The translations under genes and the position numbers were made by a program. A DNA stretch of 64,000 nt. It comes from Diphasiastrum complanatum. Taxonomy: Eukaryota > Streptophyta > Lycopodiopsida > Lycopodiales > Lycopodiaceae. Positions 47,244 through 57,584 of the stretch are shown in pieces (position 1 is the stretch's first letter; each line of letters opens with the position of its first letter). The notes below the pieces were generated by a model. That model saw only the letters and a program-made list of their open reading frames with translations, was not told the origin of the DNA and searched no databases. The stretch covers positions 53,433,592 through 53,497,591 of the forward strand of contig CM055097.1 in assembly GCA_029204225.1 (NCBI GenBank), written 5' to 3'.

Positions 47244-49154
47244 TTATGACATCAACTTTATTCGGCAAGAAATCATCGGACTCAAAAGACAATTACACTT
47301 CTTTGAAATTGAGAACTGCAAGCTGGTTTTGGATCTTTGTGGGGTTAAAGAGCGAATGGAGCAGCTTGAACAAGAAAATGTATATCTCAAGCAACGAATT
47401 TGTGAGCACTCCCTCCTACTTCTATCCCTTGGAAACCATAGTACCACAGTCAAAACACATCGTCCCACTCATCACCATCGCCCGGTTTTCTCTCCATCTA
47501 TTTTTCCCCTTTACACCGAGTCCCTAATTACTTTTCTCCAAGACTTTCCCTTCACCTCCTCAGTTGACCAACAAGCTGTCTTTTTATCTCAATCTCTTTT
47601 GCAATCTGCCAATACTGCCTATCCTCGAAAACCTTCTCTTCGCATAAACGCACCCACAACAAATGGTATGATACAGAGTGCTTCTCAATGCATAAACAAG
47701 TTGATTACGCTAGATACCACTCTCCTCACACCCTAGCCTTGAAACAAAAAGAATATCACAAAGTGACTTTGAAAGAAAAGACACTCCCTAAAACCAGTTG
47801 CTCACATTATTGCCCCATACATTTCCTTTTACACCCTATCCTCAAAGCCGAGGATCCTTTGATTGTAGACAACTATTATGATCAGTCATACTATGGCCAA
47901 GCTATATGGATCCGTTTTGCAGTCTATTGTCAGCTCACGGGCAGAGACAAAGGGGTTGGACAAGCAAGTTTTCGCGCTGACTACTCCACGGCTGACCAGA
48001 TATTCATCCTAAGATGCATTATTGAGGAGGCTAAGTTCAGAAAGTAGAGGATTTATTGTTGCTTTGTGGATTTCCGCAAAGCCTTTGATTCTGTTCCGAG
48101 ACACCAGAGTCTCGGAGCTTGATTCATCCAGATATGTTGCTGTAGCTTTCACATCCTCTCACACTCTAGCTAGTCAGCAGACTAAGTCCTCATGGTTTCA
48201 GTGTGTTTCTGACCTTTCGAGTGGGTGGGGTTTATCTATATCTGATCTCCCGAATGGGACACACACATATATCCGCTAGCAGATTTACAGAGCTTACATT
48301 AGCACAGTGTGGTCTCACCCAGATCCAGCACGGGTCAAGCTTCATTTTTATCACACTCATCTTCTTCAGCTTGATGTTTCCGGGCATCCCATTCGGCCGG
48401 GTTATTTGTCTCAGACGTTATCTTTCGGCCTGCGTTATCGTCTTGGTCAGCTTAGGGTCTCTTCGCACCAACTTGCTATTGAGACAGGCAGATACACAAA
48501 CACACCTCGATCTCTACGGAATTGTTAGTGTTGCTCTTTACAGGAGATTGAGGATGAGTTCCATTTCATTTTCCGATGTCCAGCATACTATGAGATCAGA
48601 GGCAGATAACATTGCTTATACAGAGATACTCCATTTACACTTGGTTCTTTCCTTGCCTTCTCAAATGCAAGATGTGTTGGTTTATTATTACGAGAGATGT
48701 TTACTCTGAGATCTTCCTTTTTATTGGATGTTTCTGATGTGGATCATAGCCAGTCCCACATTATGCACTTTTTCCAAAAGAGGGATAGAGATGAGACTTT
48801 TGACAGTTAGATAGACATTCCAGTACGACGACCGAAGCTCCAGCGTCCTCTTCGCTCCTCCACGCCCAGGGCTCTTCACCGGAGGCCAACACCTGCTGCT
48901 CACCATATCACGCAGTTTTTTATATCCACTTACCCAGTTAGTTAACTTATATTAGTTTTCTCTTTCCCTCTGTGTAGCTGGTGGTTAAGCTACTGATATT
49001 GTACCCTCGACAGAGCTGGAGGTTAAGCTTTGTTTTTCTCTCTATTTCTGGTGTTGAGGAATAAGTCCTACGTGGACAATGCTCCTTCTTTTTTGATGTA
49101 CTTTCTACTTGTCTTATGTGCCCTTGGGCACTTGACAGACATTAATATAATTCT

Positions 49155-49218
<64 letters not shown>

Positions 49219-51710
49219 CTCGCAATGGGTGTGCCCTCCTAGGCTTCGCTGATCCTGCTAACCCGTTGGTCCTCATCGCCCTCCATGGCTCCACGTAAAA
49301 GGGGGGGAGGTAACTCCCCCTGCTCTCCTCCTATCGCTGTTGATATAGTAGCCTCTATCGCTGAGGTTGTAGGCCCCCATCAACGCTGATGCGGTAGCCC
49401 CCACCCTCACTGATACTGTAGCTCCCATTGCTGCGGACCTGAATGTCTCTTTGGGCCTGACTGCAGCTGATATCACGGATGTTGCGGTTCCCATCACTAC
49501 CATAGCTGTCGCTGGAAATGTGGATTCCATCGCGATTGTTACAGCAAACACTAAGGACAATGTTGCTGTTGAAAAAAAAAGCACCTGTGATCCTGCTATG
49601 GCGTGGCCTAATGCGGCTGACAAACCCCTTGCCGGACCTCCACATACAGCAAACATCCCATATACTCCTTCAAAATCAACAGAGCTATTTTCATCTTGGC
49701 AATGGGACCAGTTTAAAGAAGACTTCCAGAATCTGAAGCAAGAAGTTTCCCTGCTGAAGGGAATGGTCACTTTTCTGATCATTGAGAAGAATTTATTGAA
49801 GTTTAAAGTCACAACACTTGAGCAGTCAGAGATGAAGACATTGGACGAGCTGAAGCTACTTCGAGAAGAAAACGGACAGTTGAAACGGGATTTTGAAACA
49901 TCTAAAAAAGGTACTCATAATTATGATGAGCCATCAGAAACAGTGATGAAGATCCAGGCACTGGAACAAGATCTGGTCCAGCACAAGGAAACGACGAGAA
50001 CTTGGGCACCGCTTTCGAAAATAAGGATGGTAAGCCACATATGTCCACTTTTATTTCAACCACCATCTCTGAAGAGAAGTTGAGAGATCAAAAAGCCCTC
50101 AACGTGAGAGTTTTTGTCGGTGAACATTGCGAAGACCAAAGTTATGGTCTTCAACACATCTCGGGCATTCATGCAGCGTCAGGAGCTTCTATGGGATGGC
50201 CATCCCTTGGAGGTGGTTTCTTCATACGCATATTTGGGGGTCCTCTTTTCTGGTCCAGTTTTTAGTATGAGACAGGCTGCTCTTGCTAGGTTGGGTAAGG
50301 GGCACGCATCGCTGGTTTAGCTTGGGAGATTTTGTTTCAGACGATACATACGTGATGCCTCGAGTAAGTGTCACCTGTTTGATATCATGGTCACACCGAC
50401 AGTCATGTATATGCTACAGAGACTGGGTATACGGGTCTTACTTCTTCTGAGTGGGCTGATATATCTCATCTGCAGATTACTATGCTTTCACGTATGATTC
50501 GAGCGAAACCTTCTGTCCCTCACCAGATTATACTTGCAGAGTTTGCAGTTCCTCCATTACAGGTTGAGGCTATTTTTTGGATTGTTATTTTTCTACAAAG
50601 ATTGATGCAGATGGACAGATCCAGATACTCCTATGTTACACTCACGTCATCACGATTACTCCACAGCCAGGGTTTCCACCTCTCAGGCAGGAAGGCTACT
50701 TGACTACATCGGTATTTCCTTATTAAAACTTCCAGAGGGCACACATCACTATATTCGGCAGCTTATATACAGATCCTATATACGTAGAGTTTGGGAGGGG
50801 CAGCTTGGGTGAAGCCCCTTTACTACAGATCCATCTTTATGGAAACCGACTGTACAGGTTGTCCTATCCTTCCTAGATATTTGGACGGGGGTTTGTCACA
50901 TGGTTTGAGATTTATATTGGGACAGTTTAGAGTCTGATCTCATCAGTTACACATTGAGACAGGTCGCTTTCATGGCACACCCAGGGAGGCCAAAATTTGT
51001 CAGATATGTTCACTTGGTGAGATTGAGGATGAGGATCACTTCATTTTCAGATGCCCAGTTTATTATGAGATTAGAGGGCGATATCATTGTTTATATCGAC
51101 ACTCCTCCAGATCACTCCAGGATTTGATCACATATGTGGACCCTCGTTGTGTAGCCTTGATGATACGTGAGATGGTGCTTTTGAGACGCGACTTAGTCAG
51201 CGACCAGGTCAGTTTGGATCCCAGACCAGTATAATCGATTCCTTTTCCAGACGTAGACAGAGGTCCACAGATGACAGAGAGGACAGATCCGAGGATGAGA
51301 TAGATATTCCAATCAATGACAGACATCGTACCCGACGTCAGTGCATCAGACCGAGTCATCCTCCCAGCAGGATGAGGCAGAGCAGGCAACATTTTGTCCA
51401 CAGGTCCAGACAGAGGCAGTTTCACCCCTAACATCCAGAGCACTCCACGATTTTGATTACATCCTACTTTAGAGCCTCTGCAGAGACTTGAGACTTGAGG
51501 CTTTGTTTTACATCATGATAGATGTATGTTTTCTTTCCAGCTCAGTAGAGAGAATACAGCATTTTCAGTTCAAATTTCTTTTATTTTATTAGTATGTTTC
51601 TTTTATGGAGACGTTTTTGTCATATGCTCCTAGAGTACCATATACACTTGAAATGTACATTTTTCCTGTCTTTTGTACCCGCGGGTACCTATAAGACATT
51701 AATAAAGTTT

Positions 51711-51775
<65 letters not shown>

Positions 51776-54375
51776 CCCAGGTAATCGAATCTGGATGGTA
51801 GTTATTGTGTTACCTCTCTCATGAACTCGCTTAATTGCTCTTCAAACAGATCTTGCTCAGTAAGAATTTTGACAGCAACATCCTGGAAGCACCGCATTTC
51901 GACAATACCCGACAAAAATATGTTAATGTCTTAGTTCCGTAACATACATGACAAATAAGTACAGAATGCCCGTTCCATATGCAATCACTATATAAATATC
52001 TGCTCTTAAACAAATTTGAAACGTGATTTTAAGAAGAAAAAAAAAAAAAAAAACCCCTGAAAGGTCTACCTGCTGGGCATCAAAAACAAATTTAACAGGT
52101 GTCAAAAAAAGAATTCCACGCCACAAAAATGAATGAGACAATATGTCAAACATTGTGATATACGTATTGTGTAATTTATAGGAGAAAAAATTACATTACT
52201 TGCTGGAAATTTTTATTTTAAAAAAATTGGACCTTTGATTCTGCAGCAAAGTACACTTTATATGTTAATAAATTCAGAGAGAAACAGACCAAGAGAGTGG
52301 GGAGGGACTAAAGTTTAATAATTACGATGAGAGAGACTTGCCTGGACTTTTATTATTGTCCATTTGAGATGGATGATATAATGCAAAAAAATCATTTATG
52401 TATGATGTGTATCATGGAAATCTCACTCTCTATTCAATGAGAACCATTGGTTTTCATAAATAAAATCTAGTCTCTTGAAAAATCTGTGAGAACCTAGTCT
52501 TTAAGAATCTATTGAAAACAAAACAAAAATATCCTAACAATCGTCGGTATTTACAATATGTTTTCTCCTAATGTCTTCATTCGTTTTCTATGTTTCTTCT
52601 TTTCACATAAGCCCATCTACCTTGCTCTACTGGAAGCCTGTGTGAGATCACTCTTAAACCTTCTTGTTGGCATGGACATCATGGAATGGAAATAAGGCTG
52701 GATTATGTAATTTACCAAATGGTTGAACTTGTTTTGTACAAGAACACCTTGAAACTTGGATTGCTCAAGAACGTTTCTATGAACTTGAGCTTGAGTGAAT
52801 TCCTTCAACATATCCCACTTTGTCAACACGTTCTTCACATGAAAGAACCGCCCTAATTGTTACAACTAGTGCAATGCTTTGCTTGCGAGCTTATCTTCAG
52901 CGTTTATAATTCTTTGAGTGTACATCACAGTACAAATCATAGCTTCACATTCTAACGGGTACATGCCAGTTTCTGCCATATAAAGACTGAATCTTAACTC
53001 CAAGTTCTTCACATTAAGAACCAAGTTGCTACCTGTTCCAAGTTTTTCGTATGGATAAACTAGGTCTTCGACATTCACATCCACAGCGTTCTGGACCATT
53101 TGTATTATCTTGCACGTATTCAAAAGTTCATACAATGATATCAGTCCTGATATGGGCTTTTTCCACACAATTTCCATCAATAATTGTTACCAAACTCAAT
53201 CTCGAGATATTTATACGAAACATATATAGCAACTTCATTCTCTGCTACATAAAAGTCTATTGTGAGTTCCCAGTAACATAACTCTCGTTTGATCCATGTT
53301 GATATCTATTGAATTTTCTTGACAAAAAATATGGAGCTTAGCTTTTACTGACTAGCACGACACCATCTGCATACAGTAGCAGCAAAACTATGTATCCTTC
53401 AACTTCTACTCCAAATCCAGGAAATTCACTTATCGAATTTTTTAATTCATCTATGAAAAGAGCAAAAAATATTGGCTGCAGTGGACAATCAATTATGTCA
53501 GACACCAATATTACTTGTTGTCTAATCTCTGCAACTTTCTTGAAAGGGAAGCTCAATTCCATCATTTGTACCTTAATGTAGAGCCTCTTTGCTGCTACTC
53601 TGATATCTCTTGGGACTTTTTTCTACAGTATGTCCCAAAACTTGGTTCTCTAGACCAGATCAATGCATTCTTGCAATCTACAAAGCATCAGTAAATTTTT
53701 ATTCCAAATCCTTAAGCCTTCTATGTGATGGTCCACACACAATCAAGTGATCAATAATAGAATGCATGGATGTAAATCTGACCTGAGTTACTGCTCAGAT
53801 ATCATTAACAATGGCCACACTGATAAGTTTCGCTCAACAATCATGGGATACAATTTGGCATGATAGCTCGAGAATTTGATACTATCCTTTTGTCTCCACC
53901 ATAGAAAACTGGTACAGCTCTATTAGAGCCCCTAACCCTGCTGTACACTGGTCAATGCCTAATAGAGAGCGACCCCTAATCCTTAAAACAGACCAATGCC
54001 TTAATTCAGCCCTACTAGAACCACATTCTGATAGCGAGAGGGACTGAAAAGGAGAAACACTTGTAACGTACCCGTCAGTCTTGGATACTTTAAAATACAT
54101 CGATACACCCAGTGCAAACAACCACCATCACTTCATTCCTCAGATTGCTGACGGATTGACAGTTTTACGAGAGAGTCTTGACTTGAGCATTCATTATCTA
54201 GTTTTTCACTGTGATTGTACTTACCTTTTTGGGAATCTTGAGATGGAGTTTCAGTTCAGGGCTTTATATGGTTTATTGTTTGTTTAGTACAAGTTCATAC
54301 ACTCTCCAAGTGATTTACGTACTTGACATATACTCTTTTGTCTTGCGTACCTTTAGGTAGAGAAAAGACATTAAT

Positions 54376-54438
<63 letters not shown>

Positions 54439-56210
54439 ACGATGGACGCGAAGTAGCTAAGAAAGAAAGGTGACAAGGGGTGTCACGGGCAACATGAAAG
54501 TGAACAAAAATAGGACAGGTTGTGGTTGATAGCTTGATCACCAAACAAGGCAAGTTGGTGATAAAATGGATGACTAAATTCAGCATACATAAAATGGTCC
54601 TTAAAATAAAAGAGCACATCTATAACAGGTTTAAGGGATTCGTGAAACTGCTGCTTACCGAGCCACGACAATCGCCACGATGGACTGTTCCAAATGATCC
54701 TGCAAATTTTGAAAAATTCTCAATGTTTAGAAGAGTGACAAATTTTACACACGAAAGATATGCAAACCGGAGCTCTACATAGATAAAATGCTACGTATAA
54801 CTAACTCTTCTGAGTCACAAAACCAGTAAACTGTTGGTAATAGGTATAGATTTTAGGCACAAATTAGAGCTTTCTGAATCAAATCCTAAGTATAGCAAAA
54901 ATTACTCTATCTCTACGGAATAGCAGAGTGGTTGGTATAGATATTACACAAAAGATGTGCTAATCCGAGTTTTACATAGATCTAGCAATGTGATAAGATC
55001 ACCAAAGGAGAGACTCAAACTGCACATGAAACTCAACGAATCCAAAATATTCAGTCTTTACTTTTGAAGTTCTTGATCTAGCGATGCAAATGAAACTAGG
55101 TTTTTAATGTGGCAAACCTGCACCAATTTTCTCCTTTAAGTCTATCTCTTCCCAAGGAATCTCCCAACTATCATGAAACATTGCTTGATCTATTGTGCTT
55201 GGCCTTGTAGAACTCCCTGCCAGAAGAAAAGTTTCCCAGTTTCAGCTTGTGAAATTGAAAGGATCTCTAAATATCAATGCAAAACATGATGACATGTATA
55301 AAACATGGTGTTATTCAGAACCTACCCAAAAGAGGTTTAGTGGGAGGATCAAAAGTGCTGGAAGTATGCATGATAGCTCCAAAAGTCGATCTAGAACTCC
55401 TATGATGCTTCTCAATATTCACTTTTTCTCCAGGGAAATCCAAAGTACAGATATTATTCAACCCACCTCTGACATCTGGCAACGCCTTACCCTGGTGGAT
55501 AAAATGATTACTTTTGACAGGTGTGTCCCTAAAGATTACAGAAACTTGATCTTCATGATCCATCCGTTTCATATTTGACCAGAGAGGAAAGCACTGATCA
55601 AAAGCCTGACCAGCATGTTTTGAAAAGAGATTCCTAGTTTGCATTTCATAAGGTTGGCATGAACCTACAATCACAGTATAGGTGATTAGAGGACTCAGGA
55701 AAGAGATGATTAAAATAAATAAGACATGTTAAAAAGAAAACACCACTTTGCATCACATAAGATTGCCATGGACCTCAGTCTCGCCAAATTTATTCTATCG
55801 GCCAAAAACCACAAAAACAACATGACTTTGGGATTCAAAAACACTGATCCGAAAACTTAATAAAAAATTCACGACAGTCAATGATATGTCAAGAGAAATA
55901 AATACTTAAGAGTAATCTCAGCCTACCATAAGCATTACAGGGTGTTGCTAACCTTCTTTTGCTGTATGAGGAACTTTATCAGATGGAAACGGCTCCTGAT
56001 CACCGGAACCAAATGCAAAATTTCTCCCCCATGATCTATCTTCATCCGTGACACCAGAGGACTTAAATTCTGGAAGTCTTAATGGAGATGCAATTGGTAG
56101 TGAAGAGTTGTTAAAGAAACAGTCGTGCTCAAAGAGTGTGCCTGGATTGACAATCAAGTCAATATAATATTCCCTGCAAAACACCAATTGAACCCTCTTC
56201 TTCTTAGCAC
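42024..56210 (-). CDS. Raf-like MAPKKK of CTR1/EDR1 type, twelve exons found, 5' end missing
   Basis: Exons at 56210(or 56173)-55953, 55664-55326, 55216-55118, 54699-54659, 51882-51814, 46989-46889, 44653-44569, 44393-44295, 44167-44099, 43929-43798, 42613-42519 and 42105-42024 join with consistent phases and GT-AG introns. The first exons carry the end of the EDR1-type regulatory domain ([14 protein letters not shown] and S-P-L-R-L-P). The kinase domain has W-E-I-P-W-E-E, the glycine loop G-A-G-S-F-G-T-V, the catalytic lysine in [18 protein letters not shown] and M-A-P-E-V-L, then a short tail ending in TGA. All catalytic residues are present, so an active Ser/Thr kinase is likely. Members of this group act in ethylene, stress or ABA signalling; which applies here is unknown. 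The N-terminal exons were not found up to 64,000. Confidence 0.92.
42519..42613 (-). CDS. Kinase exon 11
   Basis: Encodes [15 protein letters not shown] and I-I-E-S-C-W. Acceptor GGGTAG, donor GTAAAG, ends in phase 2. Confidence 0.93.
43798..43929 (-). CDS. Kinase exon 10 (APE and subdomain IX)
   Basis: Encodes [10 protein letters not shown] and [13 protein letters not shown]. Forty-four codons, phase 0 at both ends. Confidence 0.95.
44099..44167 (-). CDS. Kinase exon 9 (DFG, activation loop)
   Basis: Encodes [23 protein letters not shown]. Acceptor AACAG, donor GTATGC. Confidence 0.95.
44295..44393 (-). CDS. Kinase exon 8 (catalytic loop)
   Basis: Encodes G-M-N-Y-L-H-R and [14 protein letters not shown]. 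Acceptor ATGCAG, donor GTTCCT. Confidence 0.95.
44569..44653 (-). CDS. Kinase exon 7
   Basis: Encodes S-L-F-R-L-L-H-K and [13 protein letters not shown]. Acceptor CAACAG completes the Arg codon split from exon 6. Confidence 0.93.
44654..46888 (-). other. Kinase intron 6, 2.2 kb
   Basis: AT-rich. The only recognisable item is the plus-strand zinc-knuckle fragment at about 46,033-46,204. Confidence 0.7.
46033..46204 (+). pseudogene. Isolated CCHC zinc-knuckle fragment
   Basis: One plus-strand frame reads [14 protein letters not shown] then lysines and a TGA shortly after. This is a gag- or LINE ORF1-type knuckle without other domains, antisense in a kinase intron. Confidence 0.65.
46889..46989 (-). 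CDS. Kinase exon 6
   Basis: Encodes [20 protein letters not shown] and I-V-T-E-F-L-P. Donor GTATGC, phase 2. Confidence 0.95.
47167..47240. repeat. (TC)37 microsatellite at the 5' edge of LINE copy A
   Basis: Perfect run between kinase intron sequence on the left and LINE sequence on the right. Confidence 0.95.
47688..48119 (+). pseudogene. LINE copy A reverse transcriptase fragment
   Basis: Contains the N-terminal RT blocks: [18 protein letters not shown], then, in another frame, [14 protein letters not shown], which carries the first catalytic Asp. The Y-x-D-D half is deleted. This signature is that of an endonuclease-type LINE RT. Confidence 0.85.
49118..49131 (+). other. 3' hairpin of LINE copy A
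   Basis: GTGCCCTTGGGCAC, a perfect palindromic stem ten bases before ATTAAT and 27 before the TC tail. Confidence 0.6.
49159..49215. repeat. (TC)28 tail between LINE copies A and B
   Basis: Perfect run, then GCTCTCGC and copy B. Confidence 0.95.
49451..50083 (+). pseudogene. LINE copy B ORF1-like protein (coiled coil)
   Basis: Open frame with an Ala/Val/Thr-rich N-terminal part and a long heptad-like region ([16 protein letters not shown] and [13 protein letters not shown]), a probable trimeric or dimeric coiled coil. No zinc knuckle or RRM is seen. The true start is upstream or lost, and the frame ends where RT homology resumes. Confidence 0.6.
50102..51232 (+). pseudogene. LINE copy B ORF2 C-terminal half (broken)
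   Basis: RT thumb and connector blocks occur in two or three frames, with several stops. Recognisable blocks are [24 protein letters not shown] and E-F-A-V-P-P-L, ending with the cysteine-histidine domain. The pattern matches copy A over the last 200 codons. Confidence 0.78.
51675..51688 (+). other. 3' hairpin of LINE copy B
   Basis: GTACCCGCGGGTAC, perfect palindrome; third pair A-T where copy A has G-C. Confidence 0.6.
51714..51772. repeat. (TC)n tail of LINE copy B
   Basis: About 29 units, preceded by AGTTTTCTT and followed by kinase intron sequence. Confidence 0.95.
51814..51882 (-). CDS. Kinase exon 5 (catalytic lysine)
   Basis: Encodes [20 protein letters not shown]. Acceptor TTCCAG, donor GTAACA, 23 codons, phase 0. 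Confidence 0.95.
51883..52616 (-). other. Kinase intron 4, proximal part, nothing recognised
   Basis: AT-rich intron sequence with an A-rich run near 52,040. Confidence 0.5.
52617..53650 (-). pseudogene. LINE reverse transcriptase remnant, minus strand
   Basis: Around 53,340-53,565 a minus-strand frame has [14 protein letters not shown] and L-L-L-Y-A-D-G, corresponding to the catalytic Y-A-D-D box with the last Asp changed. Further left, [13 protein letters not shown] and neighbouring blocks appear to be its C-terminal part. It is in kinase sense, opposite to copies A-C, and probably belongs to a different LINE family. Confidence 0.7.
54348..54359 (+). other. 3' hairpin of LINE copy C
   Basis: TACCTTTAGGTA; the innermost pair is T-A where copies A and B have C-G. 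The outermost pair of the other copies is mismatched here. Confidence 0.5.
54381..54432. repeat. (TC)26 tail of LINE copy C
   Basis: Perfect run. Confidence 0.95.
54659..54699 (-). CDS. Kinase exon 4 (glycine loop)
   Basis: 41-base exon encoding [13 protein letters not shown]. Acceptor TTTGCAG, donor GTAAGC. Phase fits both neighbours. Confidence 0.92.
55118..55216 (-). CDS. Kinase exon 3
   Basis: Encodes [20 protein letters not shown], the start of the kinase domain. Acceptor CTGGCAG, donor GTTTGC. Confidence 0.92.
55326..55664 (-). CDS. Kinase exon 2 (linker region)
   Basis: 113 codons with no known motif; contains [10 protein letters not shown] and is rich in His, Ser and Arg. Acceptor TTGTAG, donor GTAGGT; phases match exons 1 and 3. 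Probably the variable linker between EDR1-type and kinase domains. Confidence 0.85.
55953..56210 (-). CDS. Kinase first visible exon (end of EDR1-type domain)
   Basis: Encodes [14 protein letters not shown], then [11 protein letters not shown], as in CTR1-type kinases. Two acceptors are possible: TTACAG at 56,211 or TTTTGCAG at 56,174. The second would make the exon 55,953-56,173 and leave the Arg codon split, which fits the family well. Earlier exons are not found. Confidence 0.85.
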
Positions 56211-57239
56211 CTGTAAGAATGAAATAACATGAGAGAATCTACACGGAAGCTCATTTTGAATGGTCATAGAGAAAACCATGAATATAGCCTTTATGTGCTT
56301 CACGCCAAGGTCCCTAATACAAATTTGCAAGCAATAAACAGCTATGTACAAGAATTTAGGCAAAAATGATCTGGAGAATAAACACGGGTAACTACATGGT
56401 GAAAGGAATCACTTCTTGGTCCAGCAGTTACTTTTTGGATAAATGTTCTTGGTTCAGTGAAAACTTTTAATCCTCCATTGAGACTAATGACATGGTCATA
56501 GCCGTAGGGTGTTCTTAGTTTAATGAGGAATTTATAAGTAATCTGTAAACCCTTTGGGGTTAACTTCCAGAGTGACCCGTTCGTTTGCGGGCATCGGTTA
56601 TAGCTTGGTCTTCTGTTAGAGAGTCAACAGTAGGGGCCAATAAGGTGCAAACCCAATTGGGCCCAAAGGGACTGAGACTGAAGTGCATAAGGAATATGGT
56701 TAACAAGAGTAAAATTTGAAGAGCTTTTAAGGATTTGCTTCAAGATGTTAGGAGAAACAGTAAATTATAGAGGCTTTGGCACACCATATACACCTCCATT
56801 TTGTCACCGGATAAAACATTTGTGTTCTACCACTCTATTGATCGTTCAATGAAAAAGATCATCGTGAGAGGTTGATGTGCATCTTCTACGAAGGAAGCTC
56901 TAGTAAAGTAAACATAGAGGGCCACTACATGTGCTCTTCCCAATTGTGACTACATGTGTTCTTCCCCATTGTGCTTCATTCGGCTTAGAGGGGGAGGTTC
57001 AGACGTTTGCAGCTGCGTGGCAAGTAAGTCTTCTATTTCTTTGTTGATTATTCTGCATGCAATCATTATGAGCAATGGATCAGGAAAGAGTTATCTATAG
57101 GGTTGTAACATTGATAGAGCTTTTTATGTCTTCTATAATTTCAACTAATCCAATTGTTGGTTATACGGTTGTGTTACTTAAGGGCTTGTGGGGTAGAATG
57201 AAGTTTTGCTATGTTCAAAACTAAGTTGCATCAAAACGG
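56211..57239. other. Upstream of the first visible kinase exon, nothing recognised
   Basis: Probably kinase intron. No EDR1-type coding block found. Confidence 0.4.
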
Positions 57240-57290
57240 TGTTCCGGAGGCATAGCGTTCCGGAACGCAGCGTTAGGGAACGTCGGAAAC

Positions 57291-57323
<33 letters not shown>

Positions 57324-57560
57324 CGGAACTTTTAAAACTTAAGACTTAAAACGTCCTACATGGTTCAGATCTTAGAAGCCCGTTCCGACCAAAATGGGTC
57401 GGAACATTCCGTACGTTCCTGGTCGGAACGATATTCATAAAAATTTAATTATTTTAATTATTTAATGAATTAAATCCTTTGTAAAGAAAACGTTTTTTTT
57501 TTAAGGGCATCGTTCCGGAACGGAACGCATTCCAGAATGTGTTCCGTTCCGGAACGGGCA
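57240..57560. repeat. GGAACG/CGTTCC palindrome cluster with poly-G run
   Basis: CGTTCCGGAACG-type palindromes and half-sites recur many times. A run of 31 G occupies 57,293-57,323. Could be the subterminal region of a DNA transposon. The poly-G run could also be partly an assembly artefact. Confidence 0.6.
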
Positions 57561-57584
57561 ACTAAGGTTCAGATCATAGTACTG

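Larger units (their letters stand above)
47242..49215 (+). mobile_element. Non-LTR retrotransposon (LINE) copy A, 5'-truncated, (TC)n-tailed
   Basis: Plus-strand order: a coiled-coil block ([12 protein letters not shown]), RT fragment, a C-terminal cysteine-histidine block (H-Q-L-A-I-E-T-G-R and [19 protein letters not shown], around 48,470-48,605), a 3' untranslated region with a palindrome at 49,118-49,131, the core AGACATTAATA, and a (TC)28 tail. Internal deletions and stops make it inactive. It lies antisense in kinase intron 5, head to tail with copy B. Confidence 0.82.
49216..51772 (+). mobile_element. LINE copy B, internally deleted, (TC)n-tailed
   Basis: Begins directly after the tail of copy A. 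It has an ORF1-like region, loses most of RT, and resumes with the RT thumb region ([19 protein letters not shown]), a connector, and the same cysteine-histidine block as copy A ([13 protein letters not shown], near 51,030). The 3' end has the palindrome at 51,675-51,688, AGACATTAATA and a (TC)n tail at 51,714-51,772. The tail ends 42 bases from the donor of kinase exon 5. Confidence 0.82.
54130..54432 (+). mobile_element. LINE copy C, 3' end only, (TC)n-tailed
   Basis: Short 3' fragment. It has the stem at 54,348-54,359, AGACATTAATAAAA and a (TC)26 tail at 54,381-54,432. The sequence before the stem resembles the copy B 3' region. Its left boundary is a guess. Confidence 0.65.

Noticed and set aside
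56154-56363. Minus-strand ORF of 69 codons as an extra kinase exon
   Set aside because: It is in the wrong frame relative to the R-E-Y-Y-I-D block and has no EDR1-type motif.
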